From DATBGO01 sp963785765 (GTDB taxonomy: Bacteria > Actinomycetota > Actinomycetes > Streptosporangiales > Streptosporangiaceae), in NCBI GenBank assembly GCA_963785765.1, contig CAWAWM010000011.1, positions 42,016 to 106,015 of the forward strand: 64,000 bases of DNA, given 5' to 3'. Both the position numbers and the translations under genes were made by a program. The notes beneath the pieces were generated by a model, which was not told the origin of the DNA, ran no database searches, and saw only the letters and a program-made list of their open reading frames with translations. This document shows, piece by piece, positions 8,241 through 17,019 of this stretch (positions within the stretch are counted from its first letter, which is position 1; every line of letters starts with the position of its first letter).

Positions 8241-9406
8241 CGCGCCTCCCGGAGCGATTTCGCGGCGGCCTCCGGGGTCACGTCGTTGATCCAGACCCCC
8301 ATTCCGGATTCCGTCCCGGCCAGGTACTTCAGCTTCCCTGCCGCCCGGCGGACCGAGATGACCTGCAGGTGCAGGCCGAACTCCCGGCGGGCGAACGGAT
8401 CGGTGCCCGGCGCCTGGTGCCACGCCGCGATGTAGGGCATCCGGATTCCGAACAGCGCATCGAGCCGCCTGAGCACGTCGAGGTAGACCTCGCCGAACGC
8501 GGCCCGCGCGGCCTCGCTGACCGCGGGCAGGTCGGGTGCGCGCACCGCGGGATACAGCATGACCTCATACGGCCAGCGCGCTGCGACCGGCACGAAGGCG
8601 ATCCAGTGCTCGTTGCGCGCCACGATGCGCGAACCGTCGGCCAGCTCGCCGGCCAGCAGATCATCGAAGAGATTGCCCAGCCCGGCCGCCGCGTGGGCGC
8701 GCGCCTGAGCCAGCATTTGCTGGGTACGTGGGGTTATGAAGGGGAATGCGTAGATCTGGCCGTGCGGGTGATGCAGCGTGACGCCGATTTCCTCGCCCCG
8801 GTTCTCGAAGCAGTACACCTGCGCCACGCCGGCGGCCGCGCCCAGCACGGCGGTCCGGTCCGCCCAGGCCTCGATCACGGTACCGACCCGGCGCGGCGTC
8901 AGGCCGGCGAACGAGGCGTTGTGGTCGGCGGTGAAGCAGACCACCTCGCAGCGCCCGAATGCGGCTCGTGGTGCCTGGGGACCCGGGCCGACTCGTGGTG
9001 CCTGGGGACCCGGGCCCGGCTGTGCCAGTCCGGCGGCGCCCCGGGCCACCGGGCCGCTGTCGCCGCTCGCCACCCCGTGCAGCGACGGGAAGCGGTTCTC
9101 GAAAACCAGCACGTCATAGTCGGGCGCCGGGATCTCGGTGAGCCTGCCCGGCGTCGAGGGGCAGAGCGGGCATTCGTCATTAGGCGGGAGAAATGTCCGG
9201 TCCTGCCGCTGGGCGGCGATCACCACCCATTCCCCGACCACGGAATCCCAGCGCAGTTCGGCCTCCGCCGCGCCCTGGCCGTGCGCCGGGGTCGCATCGG
9301 CGGACAAATCCCGGCGGTCGGGTAGCTCGGCGCGATGCAGCCCCGCTGACTCGTCGAAGTAGATGATCTCGCGGCCATCCGCGAGCTTTCCGGTGCTTTT
9401 CCACAC
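8237..9406 (-). CDS. galT: galactose-1-phosphate uridylyltransferase
   Basis: 389 residues, GTG start at 9406. The active-site motif HPHGQIYAFPF contains the nucleophilic histidine; NDECPLCPS is a zinc-type cysteine pair; FENRFPSLH and WHQAPG are family motifs. It exchanges UDP between UDP-glucose and galactose-1-phosphate. Between residues 133 and 150 is a duplicated GPGPQAPR segment encoded by a direct repeat of about 25 bases at 8968-9020, an in-frame insertion between two conserved blocks. No galE is in the window. Confidence 0.93.
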   Translation of the reverse strand: MWKSTGKLADGREIIYFDESAGLHRAELPDRRDLSADATPAHGQGAAEAELRWDSVVGEWVVIAAQRQDRTFLPPNDECPLCPSTPGRLTEIPAPDYDVLVFENRFPSLHGVASGDSGPVARGAAGLAQPGPGPQAPRVGPGPQAPRAAFGRCEVVCFTADHNASFAGLTPRRVGTVIEAWADRTAVLGAAAGVAQVYCFENRGEEIGVTLHHPHGQIYAFPFITPRTQQMLAQARAHAAAGLGNLFDDLLAGELADGSRIVARNEHWIAFVPVAARWPYEVMLYPAVRAPDLPAVSEAARAAFGEVYLDVLRRLDALFGIRMPYIAAWHQAPGTDPFARREFGLHLQVISVRRAAGKLKYLAGTESGMGVWINDVTPEAAAKSLREAR

Positions 9407-9614
9407 CCGGCTTAGTCTCCGCCGTCCGCCCGGGCCGCCGCCAGGCCTGCGGCGGCAGCACCGCCGGGCACCATCAGGGCCCGGTGGTCAGCTTGGTCTG
9501 CAGGCAGGCAGCACGGCACGCCGGGCGGACGCCGTAACGGCTGCCGCCCGGATCGCCGATGCGCGCTTGACGGCCACGGGTCCCGGTGGCCGGCTGCCAA
9601 TCATCGCAGGCAGA

Positions 9615-9914
9615 TCAGGCCGCGCACTCCCGGCAGACAAGCTGGCCGCCGCGGGTCTCCGCGAGCTGGCTCCGGTGGTGCACCAGGAAACAGCTGGAGC
9701 AGGTGAACTCGTCTGCCTGGCGCGGGATCACCCGGAACGAGAGTTCCTCGTTCGATAGATCCGCACCTGGCAGCTCGAGCGACTCGGCCACGTCGTCTGG
9801 GTCGATGTCGATCGCGGTGGATGACTTGTCCATCCGGCGTGCCTGGAGTTCCTGCAGGCTGTCCTCGGTGAGCTCGTCGTCTGTCTTCCTCGGGCTGTCG
9901 TAGTCGGTAGCCAT
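9615..9914 (-). CDS. DUF4193 family zinc-ribbon protein
   Basis: 99 residues, starting at the ATG at 9914 with a GGAGGGG ribosome site. The sequence MATDYDSPRKTDDEL, the central LELPGADLSNEEL and a C-terminal CSSC...C...C set match DUF4193, a small protein almost universal in Actinobacteria. The two cysteine pairs (CSSC and CREC) probably bind one zinc. Its function is unknown. It is divergent from the pseudokinase gene, sharing an upstream region of about 290 bases. Confidence 0.92.
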   Translation of the reverse strand: MATDYDSPRKTDDELTEDSLQELQARRMDKSSTAIDIDPDDVAESLELPGADLSNEELSFRVIPRQADEFTCSSCFLVHHRSQLAETRGGQLVCRECAA

Positions 9915-10205
9915 CTGGCCCTTACCCCTCCATCTTTCTTCGCCTCGTCGCGCGGATGTAACGCTCGGGGAGGCTCGGTTGTGCCCGATTCCGGCGGGGA
10001 ATTCTGTCACGTCCCGGCGTCAGGTACACGTAGCGGGTCGCTACTTTGGTTCGTGTCGCCGGCAGAGCCCCCCGTGGCAGGTGTGGCGCCCCCCATATCT
10101 TTACGTTTTGGTAACTTGCTCGATCTCTGCCGCTTCCCGGCACAACGTGCGTATGGTACGAACCGCACCTCATCCGGGGCCTGGATGACCTCGCGGAGTC
10201 GATGT
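9915..10205. promoter_or_regulatory. shared upstream region of DUF4193 and pseudokinase genes
   Basis: Divergent promoters for both genes should lie here. A relatively AT-rich patch around 10090-10120 (TTTACGTTTTGGTAACTTGC) is the best candidate for a core promoter. I see no clear operator. Confidence 0.35.
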
Positions 10206-11156
10206 ATGCCCAACGTCGCGCCATTGCATGCCACCGACCCCCGGCGCGTCGGCCACTACCGGCTGACCGGGCGCATCGCGGAGATGCCCGCCGAGGGGCC
10301 AGTTTTTCTTGCCGCGACGGCAAACCAGAACCCGGTTACCCTCACGCTGCTGGACGCTGACTGGACGCACAACGGTGCCGCCAGGGACCGCTTTACCGCC
10401 GAGGCGCGGGCTGCCCGGCGGGTCGCGCCGTTCTGCACGGCCCGGATCATCGATGCCGGCCTGGACGACGGTCTGGCCTATCTGGTCCGCGAGTACGTGG
10501 CCGGGCCGTCGCTGACCGAATTCGTCGCCGGCCAGGGGCCGCTGCGCGGCCGCAGCCTCGCGGCACTGGCGGTCGGGACCGCCACCGGGCTGGCCGCCAT
10601 CCACCAGGCCGGGCTGGTCCACGGGCAGTTCGGGCCTGAGCACGTGGTCCTCGGGGTCAGCGGGCCGCGGGTCGTCGGATTCGGCGTCACGCCTCCGTAC
10701 GGGTCAGCCACGCCCGCCGCGGACATGCTGGCCTGGGGGTACACGATCCTGTTCGCGGCCACCGGGCGGGCCAAGGCCGACGATCGCGACCTGGACGCGC
10801 TATCCGAGCCGCTGCGCGGCGTGGTCGCGCGCTGCATCGGCCTGGAGCCTGCCGGCCGGCCGCCCGCCCGGTCGGCAGTGCTGGAATTGCTCGGCGACGA
10901 CGAATCCGCCGACCCGCTGGCCGAGGGCTCTCGGCTGGCGGTCAATGCAGCGTACCGGCCGCCCGCCGAGCGCCGGCGACCCACCGCAAGCGGCGCCCCG
11001 CCAGCCCGGAGCGATCTGGTGGGTGATCGGAATCATGGCCTGCGTCGTGGCCATCGCGGTCGCCGTGCACGTGCTGCAGAATCAGGGCTCCGGGCCGACC
11101 CGGGCCGACCGGCGAGCATCCGCCGCCCAGCTGCCGGCAGGCAGTTCGGGCGGTAA
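10206..11156 (+). CDS. serine/threonine pseudokinase, kinase-like part (frame broken before the membrane segment)
   Basis: The ATG at 10206 has GGAG seven bases upstream. Residues 10-270 have the outline of an actinobacterial Ser/Thr kinase: YRLTGRI, a hinge AYLVREYV, a helix before GLVHGQFGPEHVVL, GPRVVGFGV, and a C-lobe with AADMLAWGYTILFAATG. Every catalytic position is changed. There is no glycine-rich loop, the VAIK lysine is a Thr, HRD is HGQ and DFG is GFG. So it should be a signalling or scaffold pseudokinase. After about codon 255 this frame turns into Arg-rich nonsense, while the expected transmembrane segment continues in the next frame (see 10945-11520). The protein was probably one chain originally. 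Confidence 0.7.
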   Translation: MPNVAPLHATDPRRVGHYRLTGRIAEMPAEGPVFLAATANQNPVTLTLLDADWTHNGAARDRFTAEARAARRVAPFCTARIIDAGLDDGLAYLVREYVAGPSLTEFVAGQGPLRGRSLAALAVGTATGLAAIHQAGLVHGQFGPEHVVLGVSGPRVVGFGVTPPYGSATPAADMLAWGYTILFAATGRAKADDRDLDALSEPLRGVVARCIGLEPAGRPPARSAVLELLGDDESADPLAEGSRLAVNAAYRPPAERRRPTASGAPPARSDLVGDRNHGLRRGHRGRRARAAESGLRADPGRPASIRRPAAGRQFGR

Positions 11157-11520
11157 CCGGTCAGTCCCGTCGACATCGGCACCGGCCGCCGGGACCGCCA
11201 GCATCCCCGGATCCCTGGCCGGCTCCTGGTCCGGTCAGGCCAATCAGCAGACCGACGTGTTCACCGTGCATATCAAGCTGGCCAAGGGCGCGTCGGCCGG
11301 CTCGATCCATTACTCGGGCGTGGCGTTCTCCTGCACCGGGCTGCTCAGCGTGGTGGCTGAGGCAGGCGGCACGCTGACCATGCATCAGAGCATCACCGTC
11401 GGGCGGCATACCTGCGCCAACGGAGTGGTCGCTCTCCGGCCTGGAGCGTCGGGGTCCCTGCTGTTCAAGTTCACCGGGGCCGCGGGACCGGCCGCCGAAG
11501 GCAGCCTCACCAGGCAGTAG
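10945..11520 (+). CDS. membrane-anchored extracytoplasmic part of the pseudokinase (second half of the frameshifted gene)
   Basis: This frame supplies a Pro-rich juxtamembrane stretch, one transmembrane helix (IWWVIGIMACVVAIAVAVHVL) and a secreted domain of about 100 residues containing GSWSGQ, AFSCTG and HTCANG, with a likely disulphide. That is the normal C-terminal layout of actinobacterial Ser/Thr kinases. The first half is one frame away (+1), so one extra base, or a real slip, lies between about 10945 and 11030. It could be a sequencing error, a pseudogene or two separate genes; its own ATG at 10945 lacks a good ribosome site. Confidence 0.6.
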   Translation: MQRTGRPPSAGDPPQAAPRQPGAIWWVIGIMACVVAIAVAVHVLQNQGSGPTRADRRASAAQLPAGSSGGNRSVPSTSAPAAGTASIPGSLAGSWSGQANQQTDVFTVHIKLAKGASAGSIHYSGVAFSCTGLLSVVAEAGGTLTMHQSITVGRHTCANGVVALRPGASGSLLFKFTGAAGPAAEGSLTRQ

Positions 11521-11556
11521 CCAGCTTCGCAGGCGATGGCCAGCCGGACGGCCGGC

Positions 11557-12372
11557 TCAGGCGTCCCGTTCCGGATCCAGGCCGACCAGCAGGTCGTGCA
11601 GGTCAGCGAACAGGCCAGGGCCGGCCGCGAGGGTCATCGACCGGCTGGCCGCCCGGCCGTGCAGGCCGCCGACCTGCGCACCGGCCTCCCGGGCGATCAG
11701 GCCGCCCGCGGCGATATCCCAGTAGTTCACGCCACGCTCGTAGTAGCCGTCGACGGTGCCCGAGGCCAGCGAGCACAAATCGACCGCACACGACCCGCCC
11801 CGCCTGATGTCGCGGACCGCGGGCAGCACCTCGGCCACTACCTGGCCCTGCACCCGGCGCAATCGCGCGTCGTATCCGAAGCCGGTCGCCACCAGGGCCC
11901 GGTCCAGCGGCACCTGCCGGTTGCACTGCAGCCGGACCGGGTCGGCGCCACCAGCCCGCAGCCAGGCCCCGCCGCCGAGCACCGCGCTGAACTCCTCGTC
12001 GCGCTGCGGCACCACGACCGCGCCCGCCACCACGGAGCCCGCCGCTTCCGCGGCGATGCTGACCGCCCAGTCGGCCAGCCCGTACAGGTAGTTGACGGTC
12101 CCGTCTAGCGGGTCCACGATCCAGCGCACGGCCGCGCCCTGCCCCGTCTCGCCGCCTTCCTCGCCCAGGATCGCGTCGCCGGGCCTGACCCCGGCGATCA
12201 TCCTGCGGATCAGCCGCTCCGCGGCGCGGTCCATCTCGGTGACCACATCGGTGGGGCTTGATTTGGTCGCCACTACCGCCGGACCGCCCGCCGGGCGCCG
12301 CTCGGCCAGCAGCCGCCCGGCCGCCCCGGCCGCCTGCCTGGCGAGGTCGAGCAGCTCGGCCGGGTCGGACAT
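11557..12372 (-). CDS. suhB: inositol monophosphatase family phosphatase
   Basis: 271 residues with all metal-site motifs of the family: GEEGG, WIVDPLDGTVNYLYG (the WxxDPxDGTxN signature), and WDIAAGGLIAREAG. It is a Mg/Li-sensitive sugar-phosphatase; the true substrate may be inositol-1-phosphate, histidinol phosphate or fructose bisphosphate and cannot be decided here. The ATG overlaps the hemH stop by one base (ATGA), so it is translated downstream of ferrochelatase, an arrangement common in actinobacteria. It ends convergently 36 bases from the pseudokinase gene. Confidence 0.9.
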   Translation of the reverse strand: MSDPAELLDLARQAAGAAGRLLAERRPAGGPAVVATKSSPTDVVTEMDRAAERLIRRMIAGVRPGDAILGEEGGETGQGAAVRWIVDPLDGTVNYLYGLADWAVSIAAEAAGSVVAGAVVVPQRDEEFSAVLGGGAWLRAGGADPVRLQCNRQVPLDRALVATGFGYDARLRRVQGQVVAEVLPAVRDIRRGGSCAVDLCSLASGTVDGYYERGVNYWDIAAGGLIAREAGAQVGGLHGRAASRSMTLAAGPGLFADLHDLLVGLDPERDA

Positions 12373-13415
12373 CAGGCCGCTCCAGGGGCGGCGGCCGCCG
12401 GCCGGCCGGAGCCGCAGCAGCCGTCGGCGCAGAACTCGGCCGCGGGCCAGGGACGACCCAGGGCACGCGCTGGTGATCCGTCGATCTGCTCGGCGACCAG
12501 CTCGGTCACCATCGCTACGAAACGGGGATCGGTACCCGGTGTCGCCGCTCTGGCCAGCGCCAGTCCGTGCCGCGCAGCCACCTCCGCCGCCTCGACGTCC
12601 AGGTCGTACTTGACCTCCAGATGGTCGGAAACGAAGCCGACCGGGACCAGGACGACCGCGCGTGACCCGGACGATGCCAGCTCGCCGATGCAGTCACAAA
12701 CGTCCGGGCCCAGCCAGGGCTGGGACGGCGGCCCGCTCCGGCTCTGATAGGCCAGCTGCCAGGACCGCGCCCCGGCCCGCTCGGCCACCAGCCCGGACGC
12801 CTGCGCCAGCTGCGCCGGGTAGGCGCCGCCGCGGGGCCCGCTCGCCGCAGCCATGGCGACCGGGATGCTGTGCGCGGTAAAGACCAGGTCAGCCTCATCG
12901 CGGACGGCCGCGGGCAGCGATTCGATGGCCGCGGTGACGGCATCGGCCAGCGGCTCGATGAAGCCAGGGTGGTTGAAATAAGGCCGCAGCTTGTCGATCC
13001 GCGGGGCACCCTCCCCCACCTGCGCCCTGGCCCTGGCCAAGTCGTCGAGGTACTGCCTGCAGCTGGAGAACGAGCTGTAGGCAGAGGTCACGAAAGCCAG
13101 CGCGGAGCGCACGCCATCGGCCGCCATTTCGGCCACGGCGCCGGCCAGGTAAGGCTCCCAGTTCCGGTTGCCCCAGTAGACGGGCAGACCGACGCCGCTG
13201 GCCGCGAAGTCCTTTTCGATCGCGGCCAGCAGGTCCCGGCACTGCTGGTTGATCGGGCTGACACCGCCGAAGGCGTAATAGTGCTCGGCGACCTGCTCAA
13301 GCCGCGCGGCAGGCACACCCCGCCCGCGGGTGACATTCTCCAGAAAGGGGATTACCTCGCTGCGGGACTCGGGGCCGCCGAACGAGACCAGCAGCAAGGC
13401 GTCGTAACTCGGCAT
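12372..13415 (-). CDS. hemH: ferrochelatase (coproporphyrin ferrochelatase type)
   Basis: 347 residues, ATG at 13415; the frame is open further upstream but without similarity. The motif VSFGGPE opens the protein, TAHSIPVAM holds the catalytic histidine, and PVGFVSDHLEVKYDLD is the conserved helix with the acidic metal path. It inserts ferrous iron in the last steps of haem synthesis; actinobacterial members use coproporphyrin III (then named CpfC). The tail FCADGCCGSG supplies three clustered cysteines, as in the [2Fe-2S] forms described from Mycobacterium. It sits between a lytic transglycosylase gene and suhB. Confidence 0.94.
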   Translation of the reverse strand: MPSYDALLLVSFGGPESRSEVIPFLENVTRGRGVPAARLEQVAEHYYAFGGVSPINQQCRDLLAAIEKDFAASGVGLPVYWGNRNWEPYLAGAVAEMAADGVRSALAFVTSAYSSFSSCRQYLDDLARARAQVGEGAPRIDKLRPYFNHPGFIEPLADAVTAAIESLPAAVRDEADLVFTAHSIPVAMAAASGPRGGAYPAQLAQASGLVAERAGARSWQLAYQSRSGPPSQPWLGPDVCDCIGELASSGSRAVVLVPVGFVSDHLEVKYDLDVEAAEVAARHGLALARAATPGTDPRFVAMVTELVAEQIDGSPARALGRPWPAAEFCADGCCGSGRPAAAAPGAA

Positions 13416-13450
13416 GCCACCATCCAACCAGCCCCGCCGACAGGTCAGGG

Positions 13451-14632
13451 TCAGCGGTAGTCGGCGGCGTACTGCACGGCCAGCGCCAGCACCTCGCTGA
13501 CATACCAGCCGGCGTGGTTGTAGTCGAAGATGGCGCTGGCCAGCGCGCGCCCGCCGGCCGCCGCGCCGTCCGCGCACAGCAGCCTGGCCGCCGCGGGCAC
13601 CGCGTCGTAGGGGTTCATGATGTCCGGCGGCCCGGTCTGGCCGAACCCGTCGGTGCCCCATACCTTCCAGGTGGCGGGCAGGAACTGCATCGGGCCGAGC
13701 GCGCCTGCGGTGGATGGCCCGACGTTGGTGCCGTCAGCGCTCTCGATCTGGCCGATCGCGGCCAGCACGGTCCAGGAGAGCCCCGGGCAGTACCGCGCCG
13801 CTGAGGCCTTGAACAGTTCCAGGTAGGTAGTCGGCAGCTGGTTCCCTGACACGGTCGCGACGGGCAGCTGCTGCTGCTGGCGCAGGCCCACGATCTTGGC
13901 GCTAGCCCCGAGAATGGCTCTGACCTCGGCCGTGAGCGCCGCCATGCTCGCACCGGGCGCGCTGATCAGCGCGGCGACCTGATGCACCAGGCCGAGCCGC
14001 CGCGACGTGGCATTGTCCACCACCAGGTCAACGCCCGCCACGCCGAGCGACGCAGCGGCACCGAAGGTGACCGGCTGGCGGGTGGCGCCGGCCAGCTCGT
14101 AGCTGCGGCCCCGGTGCAGGCCGAGCCGGCCGGCGGCAGCGGGCGAGGCCACGAACCCGCCGTCGGCCAGCGTGGACCACAGCGCCTGGTCGGAGGCGGT
14201 GCGCAGCGGCACCCAGGAGCGGAACTGAGCCGGGTTGACGCCGATGACGCTGGCCGGGCGGCCGCCCGCGGTGATCTCGGCGCCGTCGAACACGATCATG
14301 TTGCGGACGTGGCCGGCCCGGCCAAGCCGGGCGATCTCGGCACGGGTCAGCCCGGCCGGCGCGACCACCAGCAGGTCGGGCAGGATGATCCGCCGGAACG
14401 CGGCCGTGTCCCCGGCCCGGTTTGATGCCGTGCCGCTGGAGGACCACGCTCCCGACCCGGCGGGCAGCATCTCGTGCGTCCGGGCGCTGGCCGCGGGGGC
14501 CAGCATGAAAAACGCCGCGCTAATGGCGGCGCAGGCAGCGACCCCCCGCAATGCAGGCGCTGCGCCACCGGAGGCGACGGTGACGCGTGATCTCCTGCGC
14601 CTGATGAGACGTCTCATTCCGCTGTCCACCAT
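13451..14632 (-). CDS. secreted lytic transglycosylase (SLT_2/MltB-like)
   Basis: 393 residues. An Arg-rich N-terminus and a hydrophobic segment ending in APAASA predict export. The C-terminal 140 residues contain AIGQIESADG with the catalytic Glu, AGALGPMQFLPATW, and DYNHAGWYV, a lysozyme-like soluble transglycosylase domain that cuts peptidoglycan. The N-terminal region of about 200 residues, with RTASDQALWSTL and VVDNATSRRLGL, is of unknown type. ATG 14632 or the in-frame ATG at 14617 may be the start; neither has a strong ribosome site. The gene is divergent from the MFS transporter. Confidence 0.88.
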   Translation of the reverse strand: MVDSGMRRLIRRRRSRVTVASGGAAPALRGVAACAAISAAFFMLAPAASARTHEMLPAGSGAWSSSGTASNRAGDTAAFRRIILPDLLVVAPAGLTRAEIARLGRAGHVRNMIVFDGAEITAGGRPASVIGVNPAQFRSWVPLRTASDQALWSTLADGGFVASPAAAGRLGLHRGRSYELAGATRQPVTFGAAASLGVAGVDLVVDNATSRRLGLVHQVAALISAPGASMAALTAEVRAILGASAKIVGLRQQQQLPVATVSGNQLPTTYLELFKASAARYCPGLSWTVLAAIGQIESADGTNVGPSTAGALGPMQFLPATWKVWGTDGFGQTGPPDIMNPYDAVPAAARLLCADGAAAGGRALASAIFDYNHAGWYVSEVLALAVQYAADYR

Positions 14633-14710
14633 AACCGGCGCTCAGCCAGCGCTGAAGAGGCCGGCCGGCACCGCCGCCAGAAAATGACTTGTTATGCGGG
14701 TATACGGTCA

Positions 14711-16054
14711 ATGCGGAGGTCAGTGTTGGCGCAGGTAGAGGACGGGCAGCGGACGGCCGAGGGCGGCAGTCGCTACCTCGAGATCCTGCGCACGCCCGGC
14801 GCGCTCGGCTTCTGCACCGCCGGTTTCGTCGGCCGGATGTCGATGTCGATGTTCGGGCTCGGCACGGTCCTGCTGATCGCGGCGGTGACCGGCAAGTACG
14901 GGCTGGCCGGGACGGTGGCCGCGGCGGGCTCGGTGGGCTACGCCATCGTCGCGCCGCAGGCGGGCAAGCTCGCCGACCGGTACGGTCAGCACCGGGTGCT
15001 CCGGCCGCTGGCAGCGTCGTTCGCGATCAGCACGGTAGCCTTCGTGGCCTGCGCCGAGCTGCGGGCGCCGTTGTGGGCGCTGCTGCTCACCGGCGCGCTC
15101 GCGGGCGCATCCATGCCCTCGGTCGGCTCGATGGTCAGGTCCCGCTGGAGCACCCTGCTCGATGATCCGGCCCGGCTGCACACCGCGTACTCCCTGGAGT
15201 CAGTGGCCGACGAGATGATCTTCGTTATCGGCCCGGCGCTGGTGACGTTGCTCGCCACCGAGGTCCATCCGGCCGCTGGCGTGGGCGTCGCGATGGCCGC
15301 ATGCGTGACCGGGACCTTGCTGCTGGCCATGCAGCGCGGCACCGAGCCGCCGGCCCGGCCGCGGATCCGGCAGGCCGGCCAGGCCCGCAGGTTCGCGATG
15401 CCGGCCCGCGGACTGCTCACCCTGGCACCGGTCTACCTGTTCATCGGGTCGATGTTCGCCACCATCGACCTGAGCACGGTGGATTTCGCGCAGGTGCACG
15501 GGCACAAGCCGCTGGCCGGGTTCATCCTCGGGACCTATGCGGCCGGCAGCGCGGTCGGCGGCCTCTGGTACGGATCGCGGACCTGGCGGATCCCGCTGGA
15601 GCGCCGGTTTGCCATCACGCTGTGCTGCACGGTGACCGGGGTCGCGACGTTCTGGGCGCAGCGCGGACTGCTGTCGCTGGCGCTGATCATCTTCGTGTGC
15701 GGCCTGACCATCTCGCCGACGCTCATCGCCGGCTACGGCCTCATCGAGCGCCAGGCGCCGGCCAACCGCCGGACCGAGGGGATGACCTGGCTGAGTTCCG
15801 CGATCTCGGTCGGGGTGGCCGGCGGGTCAGCGGCGGCCGGGCACATCATCGACGCGGCCGGGCCGCACTGGGGATACGCGTTCGCGGCCTGCTGCGGTGC
15901 GGTGGCGGCGGTGATCTGCCTGCTCGGCCTGCGCACGCTGCGCGCCCCGGCCGCGGCGGCGGCCGCCCCGCCCGTTGGCGCCGCTCCGCCTGGCAGTGCC
16001 GTCCCGTCGGGTAGCGCCACCACCGTGGGCTGCCAGGTGCGAATGTTCCGATGA
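14711..16054 (+). CDS. MFS transporter
   Basis: About 447 residues with 12 hydrophobic segments and the loop-2/3 motif GKLADRYGQHRVLRP typical of major facilitator carriers. The family resembles actinobacterial multidrug-type exporters without close functional ties; substrate unknown. A TATACG hexamer lies four bases upstream of ATG 14711, which would make a leaderless transcript; alternatives are ATG 14684, GTG 14723 or TTG 14726, the last having GGAGG six bases before it. The C-terminal tail is Ala/Pro/Gly-rich. Confidence 0.85.
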   Translation: MRRSVLAQVEDGQRTAEGGSRYLEILRTPGALGFCTAGFVGRMSMSMFGLGTVLLIAAVTGKYGLAGTVAAAGSVGYAIVAPQAGKLADRYGQHRVLRPLAASFAISTVAFVACAELRAPLWALLLTGALAGASMPSVGSMVRSRWSTLLDDPARLHTAYSLESVADEMIFVIGPALVTLLATEVHPAAGVGVAMAACVTGTLLLAMQRGTEPPARPRIRQAGQARRFAMPARGLLTLAPVYLFIGSMFATIDLSTVDFAQVHGHKPLAGFILGTYAAGSAVGGLWYGSRTWRIPLERRFAITLCCTVTGVATFWAQRGLLSLALIIFVCGLTISPTLIAGYGLIERQAPANRRTEGMTWLSSAISVGVAGGSAAAGHIIDAAGPHWGYAFAACCGAVAAVICLLGLRTLRAPAAAAAAPPVGAAPPGSAVPSGSATTVGCQVRMFR

Positions 16055-16276
16055 GGCCCGCGCGCTGGCCGGTCGCCGCGGCCGGGCCGGCCAGGCTCTG
16101 GCCGAACTTTCACGAGCCCTGGTCGGCTTCGTTTCAGGCTGGACCCCGCGGCGCTGGTTCGGCAGCGCCTATCCGAGTGCTGTCCCCGGCGCTTAGTAAC
16201 CGGGCAATCGGGCACATCTGAACGCAGCGGCCGGACGGGGCTGGCCGCCCGATGAGGTCAGCGAGGAGATACGCAA
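16055..16276. other. intergenic region
   Basis: Upstream region of the first small cysteine protein. A GAGGAG ribosome site lies just before the ATG at 16277. No other feature is visible. Confidence 0.4.
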
Positions 16277-16558
16277 ATGACATCGCCACGGCCGGAATTC
16301 GGCCCGCAAGGCACCACATACTCCGAACCCGCCGAGGAGGCAGTGCCAGCGCTGCCAACTGACGACGAGGGCAGCCTGACTGGGCTCGGCCGGGACCGCC
16401 AGGTCGAGCTCGACAATGCCGCGCGCGCTCCCGGGCGGATCTGTGAGCTGTGTGGCACCGTCATCACGGCCAGCCAGGACGCACGGCTGGAACCTGACGG
16501 CCGGTGGATCCACGAGTCGTGCCCGGTCCCGCCGGAGGAACTGTACTCAACGGGCTGA
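16277..16558 (+). CDS. small cysteine-pair protein, copy 1
   Basis: 93 residues. An acidic, Pro-rich N-terminal half leads to a compact C-terminal module: DNAARAPGRICELC, then ITASQDARL, then PDGRWIHESCPV. The pattern C-x2-C-x22-C suggests a small metal site or redox pair. The same module recurs in the next gene (16792-17019), which supports both being real. I do not recognise the family. It has a GAGGAG ribosome site. No signal peptide or membrane segment is present, so it should be cytoplasmic. Confidence 0.7.
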   Translation: MTSPRPEFGPQGTTYSEPAEEAVPALPTDDEGSLTGLGRDRQVELDNAARAPGRICELCGTVITASQDARLEPDGRWIHESCPVPPEELYSTG

Positions 16559-16702
16559 GCAGGGCCAGCCGGCCCCAAGGCCGGGCGCATACTGGCAGCA
16601 TGGTGGTGCGGCCGCCGCCCTGGCCTGAGCCGCGCGCAGGAACGGTCGGGCCCACGGGGCCTGCCCATCAAGTGGCAGCCGGGCCATGCCCAGCCACGCA
16701 GG

Positions 16703-16786
16703 GCGGTACCTGCGGACGGCACCTGCACGGAGCGGTACCCGCAGACGGAGCGGTACCCGCGGACCGAGCGGTGCCTGCGGACGGAG
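16703..16786. repeat. 18-bp tandem repeat upstream of the second small cysteine protein
   Basis: Three clear copies of an 18-base unit (CGGTACCCGCGGACCGAG and variants) at 16733-16786 plus degenerate copies before them. The last copy supplies the GGAG ribosome site used by the following gene. Confidence 0.7.
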
Positions 16787-16791
16787 TGCTG

Positions 16792-17019
16792 ATGGACCGG
16801 GATAGGGAGCCGGAGTTCGACGAGGGCGGGTTCGTCTACGAGCTGGCCAACCGGGACTTCAGCGCCGTAGATAAGCGCCAGCCGGTGCTGGCGGACAACG
16901 CCGCACACGCGCCGGGTAAAACCTGCCAGCGGTGCGAGCAGCTGATAGCGGCCGACCAGGATGCGCGCCTGCTGCCCGACGGCCGCTGGATCCACGACAC
17001 CTGCCCGGTGGCATGGTAG
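16792..17019 (+). CDS. small cysteine-pair protein, copy 2
   Basis: 75 residues from ATG 16792, five bases after GGAG. Its C-terminal 40 residues (DNAAHAPGKTCQRC, then LIAADQDARLLPDGRW, then IHDTCPV) are clearly homologous to copy 1, with identical cysteine spacing. The N-terminal part differs, so the conserved unit is the cysteine module. The pair looks like a local duplication. The TAG stop overlaps the first unit of the 16-bp repeat array. Function unknown. Confidence 0.72.
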   Translation: MDRDREPEFDEGGFVYELANRDFSAVDKRQPVLADNAAHAPGKTCQRCEQLIAADQDARLLPDGRWIHDTCPVAW

